Part shown: piece by piece, positions 20,741 through 28,385 of the stretch
Layout: every line of letters starts with the position of its first letter
How positions within the stretch are numbered: the first letter of the stretch is position 1
Assembly (NCBI GenBank): GCA_964397995.1
Contig: CAYNLG010000001.1
Coordinates: forward strand, 49,258-113,257
From: CAYNLG01 sp964397995
GTDB taxonomy: Bacteria > Planctomycetota > Phycisphaerae > FEN-1346
Length of the DNA stretch: 64,000 nucleotides
Reading direction: 5' to 3'
Notes under the pieces: generated by a model
Database searches by the model: none
What the model saw: only the letters and a program-made list of their open reading frames with translations
What the model was told of the DNA's origin: nothing
Made by a program: the position numbers and the translations under genes

Positions 20741-22810
20741 ATGAGACGGGTCCGATGCGCGCTTTGGGCGGCGGGGCTGCTGACCGCCGTCACCGCCGCG
20801 TCCGGCGCGGCCGAACCGCTTGCCGACCCGCCGCCGGACACCCCGGCCGCGCCGACGTCGAGCGACGGCGAGGCCGCTCCGGAACTCCTCCTCTGGGAGG
20901 AGATTCCCACCGTGGTCTCGGCGTCGCGGCACGAGGAGCCCGTCAGCCGCGCCCCCAACGCCGTCAGCCTGGTCACGGCCGACCAGATCCACCGAAGTGG
21001 CCTGCTGACCCTCGGGGAGCTCCTGCGCCTCGCCCCCGGCGTGGACGTCGGGCGCATCGACGGCTGGTCCTACGGGATCGGGGTGCGCGGCCTGTACGGG
21101 CGTTGGTCCAAGCACACACTCGTCATGATGGACGGGCGGACGGTCTACAACCCGTTCTGGGGTGGCGTCAACTGGAGCGCCCTCCCGCTGCTGCTGGAGG
21201 ACATCGAGCGCATTGAAATCGTCCGGGGACCCGGCGGGGCCGCCTGGGGCGCCAATGCCGCCAACGGCGTCATCAACATCATCACGAAGAAGCCGGCCGA
21301 GACCCCTGGCCTCTTCCTCAGCCAGACGGTGACCAACCGCCTCGACTCCCTCACCCACCTCCGCTACGGCCACGACGGCGAGAAGTTCGACTTCCGACTG
21401 AGCGCCGGCTACGAGCACCTGCCGGAGATTGGTGTCCGCCACGGGGAGGGCAATCACGACTTCGTCCGTATGCCGCGGGTCCATCTCCGCTCCACGTATC
21501 ACATCGATGACACGCGATATCTGGACCTGGACGCGGGCTATGTTGAGGGCGTCACGGGTAGCGTGGCCGAGGAAGTGCCCCTGGCCGGGGCGGCCTTCGC
21601 CGACGCCCGCTGGTTCTCGCGGAACCACTTCGTCCGCCTCCGCTACGGGGCCGACCCCGCCCCCGACGACGCCTGGCACCTGCAGTATTTCTACAACCGC
21701 GACACGTGGGCCGAGTCGGACGGCGGCCCTTGGGCCCGCTACACCCAACACGACGTCGAGGCCCAGCGGACCCAGGGCCTCGGAGCGCGTCACCTCGTGA
21801 CGTACGGCGGCAACATCCGGGTCGACCATATGAGCGACGCTGACCCATCCCCGGGCGTGGGCATCCAGGGCGTCCGCTTCAGCGGCGAGCGGGTCCACAA
21901 CCACCAAGCCGGCCTGTTCGCCCAGGATCGCATCACTCTGGGCGACCAGTGGACGGCCTTCGTCGGCGTTCGGGCGGACCGTAACTCCTTCACCGACTGG
22001 GAGTGGGCCGGCCGCGGTGCCGTCCTCTTCCACCCCGCGCCGGACCACACCTTCCGCGCGGCCGTGGCCCGGGCGTTCCGGACGCCGACGCTGCTGGAGC
22101 GCGACATCCAGATCCGCGTCATGCCGACCGGCCTGCCCGCGCCCTTCCCCGCCGTCGCCCTCCGGATCGCCGGCCGCCGGGACGTCAACGCGGCCTACAT
22201 CAAGGCCTACGAGTTCGGCTATACGTACCAGCTCCCGAACCTGCGGCTGGACGCGGACTTCTTCTGGAACAACTACCGCGGGATCATGACAAGCCTCTTT
22301 ACGGCCCCCGCCGGCGCGGTCCCCCAGACACAGGCCTTCTTCAACAACATCGACGGCGACCTGTACGGGGTTGAACTGGGCGCCCAGTGGCAGGCGACCG
22401 AGCACCTCCGCCTGGGAGGCTGGACCGTCTGGGAGCAGTGGGTCAACCAGGGAAGCCGATCGCGCCTGGAAGAGCCGCTCACCGACACCGACTCGGTCAA
22501 CCCGCCCCAGGTCAAAGTCTTCTTCGAGGCCCTGTACGAACCGGTCGAGGGCCTCGACCTCCACGGCCGCATGTGGTGGGTCGACGAGGTCAAGACGGCC
22601 TTCGAGGCCCGCGGGCTTCCCCACGTCACGGTCCCCGCATACGCCCGCTTCGACTTCGGAGTATCCAAGGACCTGGGCGACGGGGCCGAGGTGGCGGCCG
22701 GCGTGCTGAATGCCTTCGACTCCCGCCACCTGGAGCTGCGCACCTTCGGCATCGAACCGGTCGAGGTCGGCGAGCGGACCTGGTACGTCCGGTTCCAGAA
22801 GCACTGGTAA
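20741..22810 (+). CDS. TonB-dependent outer-membrane receptor (copy 1)
   Basis: The protein has 689 residues and starts at ATG 20741 with GGGAGGGA upstream. A signal peptide (MRRVRCALWAAGLLTAVTAA) is followed by a plug domain (about 55-165; VVSASRHEEPVSRAPNAVSL, GVRGLYGRWSKHTLVMMDGR, IEIVRGPGGAAWGANAANG) and a 22-strand-type beta-barrel ending in the aromatic terminus WYVRFQKHW. By family it takes up a scarce ligand across the outer membrane using TonB energy. No ligand can be named; the plug resembles siderophore/vitamin receptors. It is a tandem duplicate of the next gene. The linked binding protein and c-di-GMP protein suggest ligand sensing as much as import. Confidence 0.92.
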   Translation: MRRVRCALWAAGLLTAVTAASGAAEPLADPPPDTPAAPTSSDGEAAPELLLWEEIPTVVSASRHEEPVSRAPNAVSLVTADQIHRSGLLTLGELLRLAPGVDVGRIDGWSYGIGVRGLYGRWSKHTLVMMDGRTVYNPFWGGVNWSALPLLLEDIERIEIVRGPGGAAWGANAANGVINIITKKPAETPGLFLSQTVTNRLDSLTHLRYGHDGEKFDFRLSAGYEHLPEIGVRHGEGNHDFVRMPRVHLRSTYHIDDTRYLDLDAGYVEGVTGSVAEEVPLAGAAFADARWFSRNHFVRLRYGADPAPDDAWHLQYFYNRDTWAESDGGPWARYTQHDVEAQRTQGLGARHLVTYGGNIRVDHMSDADPSPGVGIQGVRFSGERVHNHQAGLFAQDRITLGDQWTAFVGVRADRNSFTDWEWAGRGAVLFHPAPDHTFRAAVARAFRTPTLLERDIQIRVMPTGLPAPFPAVALRIAGRRDVNAAYIKAYEFGYTYQLPNLRLDADFFWNNYRGIMTSLFTAPAGAVPQTQAFFNNIDGDLYGVELGAQWQATEHLRLGGWTVWEQWVNQGSRSRLEEPLTDTDSVNPPQVKVFFEALYEPVEGLDLHGRMWWVDEVKTAFEARGLPHVTVPAYARFDFGVSKDLGDGAEVAAGVLNAFDSRHLELRTFGIEPVEVGERTWYVRFQKHW
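22763..22809 (+). repeat. 47-base direct repeat, copy 1 (3' end of TonB receptor gene)
   Basis: Identical base for base to 24832-24878. It encodes the barrel terminus EVGERTWYVRFQKHW and part of the stop codon. It marks the tandem duplication of the receptor gene. A second strongly conserved block covers the plug region of both copies. Confidence 0.9.
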
Positions 22811-22857
22811 CACACGGGCCGCCTGCCGCGCCGCCCAGGCCCGGGGGAGGGACACCC

Positions 22858-24879
22858 ATGCGGCACGCGCTGCCGTACGTCATGCTGGCCGTGGTCCTGT
22901 TCGCCCTGTTTGCCGCGGGTGCCCAGGCCGCCCCGACGGACACCCCCCCGCCGCCAGACCGCCCGGCCGCGCCGACCGCGACCGACGGCGAGGCGGCCCC
23001 GGAACTCCTCCTCTGGGAGGAGATCCCCACCGTCGTCTCGGCCTCGCGGCGCGAGGAGCCCATTAGCCGCGCCCCCAATGCCGTCAGTCTGGTCACGGCC
23101 GACCAGATCCACCGCAGCGGCCTGCTGACCCTCGGGGAGCTCCTGCGCCTTGCTCCCGGCGTGGACGTCGGGCGCATCAGCAATTGGCGCCACGCCATCG
23201 GGGTACGTGGCCTGCACGGCCTCTTCACGAACCACACGCTGGTTCTGATGGACGGACGGACGGTCTACGACCCCATCTTCGGCGGCGGGCGATGGGACGG
23301 CCTTCCCGTCCTGGTCGAGGACATCGAGCGGATCGAGGTCGTGCGCGGCCCGGGCGGCGCCGTCTGGGGCGCCAACGCCGCCAACGGCGTCATCAACATC
23401 ATCACCAAGAAGCCCGGTGCGACGCCCGGCCTGTTTCTCAGCCAGACCGTCTCCAGCCGCCTCGACTCGATCACCCACCTGCGCTACGGCCACGTGGGCG
23501 AGAACCTGGACCTCCGCCTGAGCGCCGGCTACGAGCACCTGCCGGAGATCGGCGTCCGCCACGGCGAGGGCAACCACGACTTCGTCCGCCTCGCCCGGAC
23601 GCACCTCCGGACGACGTACCGCTTCGACGACGAACGCCGCCTGGACGTCGACGCCGGCTACGTGGACGGCCAGCTCGGCTCCGAACCGGGCACCAGCGAC
23701 GACCGCTGGTTCCCGCAGACCGAGTTCGTCCAGCTCCGCTACACCTGGGAGGCGGCGCCGGACGACGCCTGGTACCTCCAGTACTTCCTGAACCGCATCA
23801 CCCTCGACCGTTCGGATGGCGGGAACTGGACCCGGGCCACCCAGCACGACGTCGAGGCCGTCCGGACCCAGCCCGCCGGCGACCGCCACACGTTGACCTA
23901 CGGCGGGAACCTGCGCGTCGATAAGCTGACCAGCGGCGACCCCTTCGGGCCGAACGACGTCGGCATCCGCTTCGATAACGAACGGACCCACAACCACCAG
24001 GCGGGCCTCTTCTTTCAGGACCGCTGGGCGCCCGCCGAGACGTGGGCCTTCACCCTCGGCGCCCGGGCCGACCGCAACTCCTACACCGGCTGGGAATGGG
24101 CCGGCCGCGCCGCCGCCCTCTACATGCCCGCCCCCGAGCACACGGTCCGCCTCGCCGTCGCCCGCGCGTTCCGGACGCCGTCCCTCGGCCACCGCACCAC
24201 GAACATCCGGACCGGCCCGGTGCCTTTCCCGCCGGGGACGTTCGCCTTTCGGCTTCTCGGCAGCGAGGACCTGAACGCGTCCTATATCAAGGCCTACGAG
24301 TTCGGTTACACGTACGAGGCGAAGGCCGTCCGCCTCGGCGCCGAGTTCTTCTGGAACAACTACCGCGGCCTCGCCCAGACCGTGGCCCAGACGCCCCCCG
24401 GCGCCTTCCCCGTGGTCCATCAGCACGAGAACAGCGGCGACGGAGACCTGTACGGCTTCGAGTTGACCGGGCGGTGGCAGGCCACGAAGCGCCTGGCCCT
24501 GGACGCGGCGTACGTTTGGGAGCAGTGGGTCCAACACGGAACACGGACGTACACGGAGCCGGCCCTGGTGGAAACGAGCCTGATGGCGCCGCCCCAGCAG
24601 CGGGTCACCCTTGGCTCGTCGTATGCCCTTCTGGACGGGCTGACGCTCAACGGCTGGATGACCTGGGTGGACGAGGTCCACGGCCAGAACGCCGTGCGCA
24701 TCGCCCCCTACAGCCGGTTCGACTTCAACGCCGTCGCCGACCTTGGCCACGAGGCGGCGCTTACCGTCGGCGTCCAGAACGCCTTCGACTCCAGGCATGC
24801 CGAGGCCGTGGGCAGCGGGTTGCCCCTGATGGAGGTCGGCGAGCGGACCTGGTACGTCCGGTTCCAGAAGCACTGGTAG
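22858..24879 (+). CDS. TonB-dependent outer-membrane receptor (copy 2)
   Basis: The protein has 673 residues and starts at ATG 22858 after GGGGGAGGGA, 47 bases downstream of copy 1. The signal peptide is MRHALPYVMLAVVLFALFAA. The plug region from GEAAPELLLWEEIPTVVSAS to LRLAPGVDVGRI is almost identical to copy 1. The barrel is more diverged in the extracellular-loop segments (for example the region around RTTNIRTGPVPFPPGTFAF), while the last residues are again identical. This pattern suggests one duplication followed by change in ligand-contact loops. No TonB, ExbB or ExbD gene lies in the window. Confidence 0.92.
   Translation: MRHALPYVMLAVVLFALFAAGAQAAPTDTPPPPDRPAAPTATDGEAAPELLLWEEIPTVVSASRREEPISRAPNAVSLVTADQIHRSGLLTLGELLRLAPGVDVGRISNWRHAIGVRGLHGLFTNHTLVLMDGRTVYDPIFGGGRWDGLPVLVEDIERIEVVRGPGGAVWGANAANGVINIITKKPGATPGLFLSQTVSSRLDSITHLRYGHVGENLDLRLSAGYEHLPEIGVRHGEGNHDFVRLARTHLRTTYRFDDERRLDVDAGYVDGQLGSEPGTSDDRWFPQTEFVQLRYTWEAAPDDAWYLQYFLNRITLDRSDGGNWTRATQHDVEAVRTQPAGDRHTLTYGGNLRVDKLTSGDPFGPNDVGIRFDNERTHNHQAGLFFQDRWAPAETWAFTLGARADRNSYTGWEWAGRAAALYMPAPEHTVRLAVARAFRTPSLGHRTTNIRTGPVPFPPGTFAFRLLGSEDLNASYIKAYEFGYTYEAKAVRLGAEFFWNNYRGLAQTVAQTPPGAFPVVHQHENSGDGDLYGFELTGRWQATKRLALDAAYVWEQWVQHGTRTYTEPALVETSLMAPPQQRVTLGSSYALLDGLTLNGWMTWVDEVHGQNAVRIAPYSRFDFNAVADLGHEAALTVGVQNAFDSRHAEAVGSGLPLMEVGERTWYVRFQKHW
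24832..24878 (+). repeat. 47-base direct repeat, copy 2 (3' end of TonB receptor gene)
   Basis: Identical to 22763-22809, about 2.07 kb apart, which is one receptor gene length. Confidence 0.9.
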
Positions 24880-24935
24880 ACCGTGGGCAAGAGAAGAGTC
24901 GCGACCCGCGCTCAAGCGCGAGAGGAGGACGGCCG

Positions 24936-26042
24936 ATGGAACTCCTGCGGCGACGCTGTGCCCGCGCGGCCCGCGCCGGACCGACCGGCGCGCGCCGACG
25001 CGGCCCCCCATCTCGAAAGGACATCGTCACGCGCACGCCCCGGGCAACCGGCGCCGGGCTCTCCGCCGCGGGATGGGTCTGCGCCCTGACGGTGGCCCTG
25101 GCCGGCCTGGCCCTCCTGGCCGCCGCGGCGGGCGCCGGCGAGGCCGAGCCCGTGGGCGGCCCTTCCGTCTGTGTCGTCTTCAGTCGCGAGGCCGCCCCGT
25201 ATCGCGACGCCTTCGAGGGCCTCAAGGCACGTCTCCTGGAGAAAGGCCCGCATACCTTCCACGAATTTGTCCTCGGCGCGACCGACACCGGCGACCTCAT
25301 GGACCACATCCGCAAGGCGGACCCGGACCTGGTCGTCACCCTCGGCACCGAGGCCAGCAAGGTCGTCGTCGTCGGCGTCGAGACGACCCCGGTCGTCTTC
25401 GCGATGGTCGCGAACCCCGTCGACGCGGGCGTCCTTGCCCGGCGCACGTACCCCGGCCAGCTGGTTGCCGGGGTGACGACGGACGTGGACCCGGCGGTCC
25501 AGTTCGAGGCCCTGAAGGCCGTCCTGCCGCACGCCCGCCGCGTTGCCGTCATCTACACCCCGCAGTACACGGCCGCGACGGTGGCGACTGGGGAGGCGGC
25601 GGCCACGAGGCTCGGCCTGGAGCTGGTGCGGCTGCCGGTCGAGCCCTACCGCGTCGAGAAGGCCCTGGAGAAGCTCGGGGGCCATGGCGCCGACGCCCTT
25701 TGGACCATCACGGACCCTGGCGTGATGGCGCCGGCGAGCGCACGCCGCATGCTGGTCTTCGCCCTGAAAGAGAAGCTCCCCGTCATCGGCTTCTCGGCCG
25801 CCATGGTCAAGGCGGGCGGCCTGCTGGGCTTCTCCGTCAACCCCCACACCATCGGCCGCCAGGCCGGCGACGTGGTCGCCGGCATCCTCCACGAGGGCAA
25901 GCGGCCGGCGGACTACCACCTGGTGTACCCGGCCCCGGCGTCCCTGGTGCTGAATGCCACGGTCGCCCGGCAGGTCGACGTCAAGCTCCCGGCACCGCTC
26001 GTGAAGCGAGCGGCTCACGTGTACGGCCAGAAAGAGGACTGA
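24936..26042 (+). CDS. ABC transporter substrate-binding protein (ABC_sub_bind family), orphan
   Basis: The protein has 368 residues and starts at ATG 24936 with AGAGGAGG upstream. A long basic N-region and hydrophobic helix (LTVALAGLALLAAAAGAG, about 50-70) export it. The mature part matches the ABC_sub_bind/TrpX-like fold: VCVVFSREAAPYRDAFEGL, DPDLVVTLGTEASKVV, TPVVFAMVANPVDAGVL, VAVIYTPQYTAATVATG and LPVIGFSAAMVKAGGLLGFS. No permease or ATPase gene is nearby. It ends six bases before a membrane GGDEF/HD-GYP gene, so it probably acts as the periplasmic ligand-binding half of a sensor. The sensor of the kinase at 562-4017 is of related type. Confidence 0.85.
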   Translation: MELLRRRCARAARAGPTGARRRGPPSRKDIVTRTPRATGAGLSAAGWVCALTVALAGLALLAAAAGAGEAEPVGGPSVCVVFSREAAPYRDAFEGLKARLLEKGPHTFHEFVLGATDTGDLMDHIRKADPDLVVTLGTEASKVVVVGVETTPVVFAMVANPVDAGVLARRTYPGQLVAGVTTDVDPAVQFEALKAVLPHARRVAVIYTPQYTAATVATGEAAATRLGLELVRLPVEPYRVEKALEKLGGHGADALWTITDPGVMAPASARRMLVFALKEKLPVIGFSAAMVKAGGLLGFSVNPHTIGRQAGDVVAGILHEGKRPADYHLVYPAPASLVLNATVARQVDVKLPAPLVKRAAHVYGQKED

Positions 26043-26048
26043 GGCAGG

Positions 26049-28232
26049 ATGCGTCTCAGGCGGATCGGGACGAAGCTGGTGCTGGCGATGGCGGCCATCC
26101 TGGCCGTCCAAGTCGCCGTGCGCAGCTACGTCGAGGTCCTTTCCGACGCCGAGAGCCTCCGGGCCACCTTCCTGAGCACCGGCCGCACCCAGGCCCGGGC
26201 TTTGGCCGAGGCCGCCGAGTACGGGCTCCTGGCCCGCGATACGGCCGAGCTGGAGCAGCTGGCCGAGAGCCACCGGCCGCCCGGGGGCGGCGAAATGCTG
26301 TACGCGGCCTTCTACGACGAAGCCGGCCGTCTCCTCGCCTACCGCAACTGGTCCGGCCGCGTCGGCCTCATCCCCGCCGAGATCGAGCCCGCCGTCGCGG
26401 CCACCGTGGACCGCGGCGAGATCGCCGGCCCGAACGGCCCCGTCCCCGGCGTGGCGGAGGTCGGCGACACCTTCTACCGGTTCACCGTGCCCGTGGCCGT
26501 GACGCGCGAGATGCTGGGCGGCATGCCGGGCACGCTGGAGGCGGCCGAGGCGGATGCTCCTCCCGCCGGGGAACGCGCCGCGGTGGTCCTGGCCCGGTCC
26601 TACGAGGGCGTCAATGACCAGATTGCCGCCGACCAGCGCGAGGTGCTTCTCGTCAGCGGCGCCGTCTTCTTCTGCGGTTTGCTGGTTGTTCTGGCCTTCA
26701 GCCGCCGCCTCGTCCAGCCCATCCACCGGCTGGTCGAAGAGACGGAGCGCGTGGCGGCCGGCGACCTGGCGGCCCGTGTGGACGTCGGCGGGCGCGTCGA
26801 TGAGCTCGGGGCCCTGGCGCGCAGCTTCAACCGGATGACCGAGCGCCTGGCGGCGCAGCGCGACAAGATCCTCGGCTACAGCCACGAACTGGAGGAGCGC
26901 GTCGAGGAGCGGACGGTCCGCCTCAAGAAGACCAACCTGGAGCTGGAACGCGAGGCCCGCCAGCGCGAGCGGACCCAGGAGGCCCTCCAGGAGGCCAACC
27001 GCCGCCTCGAACAGCTTGCCACCACCGACGAACTCACCGACCTCTGCAACCGTCGCCAGTTCCTCGAGATCCTCGACCGCGAGATGCAGCGCCGCCGCCG
27101 CCAGGACACCGATGTCGCCCTCATGATGATCGACGTTGACCACTTCAAGACCATCAACGACACCCACGGCCACCTCTTCGGCGACCTTGTCCTGAAGGAG
27201 GTGGCGAAGACGCTCCGGCGGGGGGCGCGCGGCACGGACGTGACGGCCCGCTATGCCGGCGACGAGTTTGTTGTCCTCATGCCCGACACCGACAGCGAAG
27301 CGGCCTTCAACGTGGCCCAGCGCGTCCGGTCGGGCCTCAAGGCCCGGACCATCAGCGACGGCACCCATTCGGTCACCGTCAACCTCAGCGTGGGCATCGC
27401 CTCCGCCGAGGGCGCCGACGAGACGGACGGCGAAACCCTCATCCGCTTGGCCGACGAGGCTCTCTACGCCGCCAAGGGCGCCGGCCGCGATTGCGTCCGA
27501 AGCTGGGGCCAGGTCTGCCACGACGAGGACCAGGCCGAGCGCCAGGACGCCGAGGTCTCCGCCGAGCGCATCGAGGGCCGCGTCGATGGCTTGGCCGACC
27601 AGCTCAAGGCCCGCTTCGTCGAGGGTCTGCATGGCCTGCTGGACGAACTGAGCGAGGCCGAGCCGTGGGCCCGCGAGCACGCCCGGCACGTCGCCGCCTA
27701 CGCCCGGCGCATCGCCGAGCAGATGGACCTGGAGGCCGACCAGGCCGCCGCCGTCGGCCGCGCCGCCCTCATCCACGACCTCGGCAAGGCCGTGGTCCCG
27801 GCCGCCATGCTCCGTACGCCCGGCCCGCTGACGGACGACGACCGGAAGGTCGTCGAGGGCCACGCCCTGGCCGGCGGGCGCCTCCTGGAGCACGTCCAGT
27901 TCCTGAAGGACGAGGCCCGCATCGTCCGCCACCATCACGAACGCTGGGACGGCGAGGGCTACCCGGACGGCCTCTCGGGCCTGGCCATCCCGCTGGGTGC
28001 GCGGATTCTGGCCGTGGCAGACGCCTTCGACGCGATGACGTCCGACCGGCCTCACCGCGGGGCCCGCGACGTGGCGGCCGCCCTCCGCGAACTCATCGAG
28101 GGCTCCGGCACCCGGTACGACCCCCGCGCCGTCGACGCCCTCCTGGTGTGGGTCCGCGATGTCCGCCGTGCCGCGGGCGCCGACTGCGACGTCACCCCGG
28201 ACGACCTGCTCGCTCCGGTGAGCCATACGTAG
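26049..28232 (+). CDS. Membrane HAMP-GGDEF-HD-GYP c-di-GMP signalling protein
   Basis: The protein has 727 residues, six bases after the substrate-binding gene. Order: transmembrane helix (about 8-25), a periplasmic sensor to about 200, a second helix (VLLVSGAVFFCGLLVVLAFS), HAMP (RLVQPIHRLVEETERVAAGDL), coiled coil, GGDEF (about 325-480) and HD-GYP (about 520-700). The GGDEF signature reads Ala-Gly-Asp-Glu-Phe at 403-407 instead of Gly-Gly, with the upstream metal Asp present in MMIDVDHFKTIND. The HD-GYP domain is intact: His576-Asp577 in LIHDLGK and Gly-Tyr-Pro at 637-639 in DGEGYPDGL. It should therefore hydrolyse c-di-GMP; synthase activity is possible but uncertain. It probably reads the state of the neighbouring binding protein. 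Confidence 0.9.
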   Translation: MRLRRIGTKLVLAMAAILAVQVAVRSYVEVLSDAESLRATFLSTGRTQARALAEAAEYGLLARDTAELEQLAESHRPPGGGEMLYAAFYDEAGRLLAYRNWSGRVGLIPAEIEPAVAATVDRGEIAGPNGPVPGVAEVGDTFYRFTVPVAVTREMLGGMPGTLEAAEADAPPAGERAAVVLARSYEGVNDQIAADQREVLLVSGAVFFCGLLVVLAFSRRLVQPIHRLVEETERVAAGDLAARVDVGGRVDELGALARSFNRMTERLAAQRDKILGYSHELEERVEERTVRLKKTNLELEREARQRERTQEALQEANRRLEQLATTDELTDLCNRRQFLEILDREMQRRRRQDTDVALMMIDVDHFKTINDTHGHLFGDLVLKEVAKTLRRGARGTDVTARYAGDEFVVLMPDTDSEAAFNVAQRVRSGLKARTISDGTHSVTVNLSVGIASAEGADETDGETLIRLADEALYAAKGAGRDCVRSWGQVCHDEDQAERQDAEVSAERIEGRVDGLADQLKARFVEGLHGLLDELSEAEPWAREHARHVAAYARRIAEQMDLEADQAAAVGRAALIHDLGKAVVPAAMLRTPGPLTDDDRKVVEGHALAGGRLLEHVQFLKDEARIVRHHHERWDGEGYPDGLSGLAIPLGARILAVADAFDAMTSDRPHRGARDVAAALRELIEGSGTRYDPRAVDALLVWVRDVRRAAGADCDVTPDDLLAPVSHT

Positions 28233-28238
28233 ACCGCC

Positions 28239-28263
28239 GCCCGCGGCGCGGGCCATCCTTTTC
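28239..28263 (+). terminator. Rho-independent terminator after the TonB/c-di-GMP operon
   Basis: Perfect 6-bp stem GCCCGC/GCGGGC with a GGC loop (28239-28253), followed by CATCCTTTT. It lies just after the stop codon of the HAMP-GGDEF-HD-GYP gene. Confidence 0.6.
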
Positions 28264-28274
28264 GGTTACTGCCT

Positions 28275-28301
28275 TAAGCATTCGTCCTACCCGGTCGATA
28301 G
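28275..28301 (+). promoter_or_regulatory. Sigma28 (FliA)-like promoter candidate
   Basis: TAAG (28275-28278), exactly 15 bases, then GTCGATAG (28294-28301). The E. coli FliA consensus is TAAA-N15-GCCGATAA, so 3/4 and 6/8 positions match with exact spacing. It lies 85 bases before the next c-di-GMP gene. No flagellar operon is present to support it. Confidence 0.35.
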
Positions 28302-28385
28302 GTCCCCCGGCCCTGGCCGACGGCGCTGGGATGGGACCCCGTGCGGTGCGAGCCGGGCACACGCGACCCGTACGGGAGTCCGGGG

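Noticed and set aside
24912..28256. A 1,114-codon minus-strand frame
   Set aside because: It is antisense to the binding-protein and GGDEF/HD-GYP genes, with no recognisable motif.
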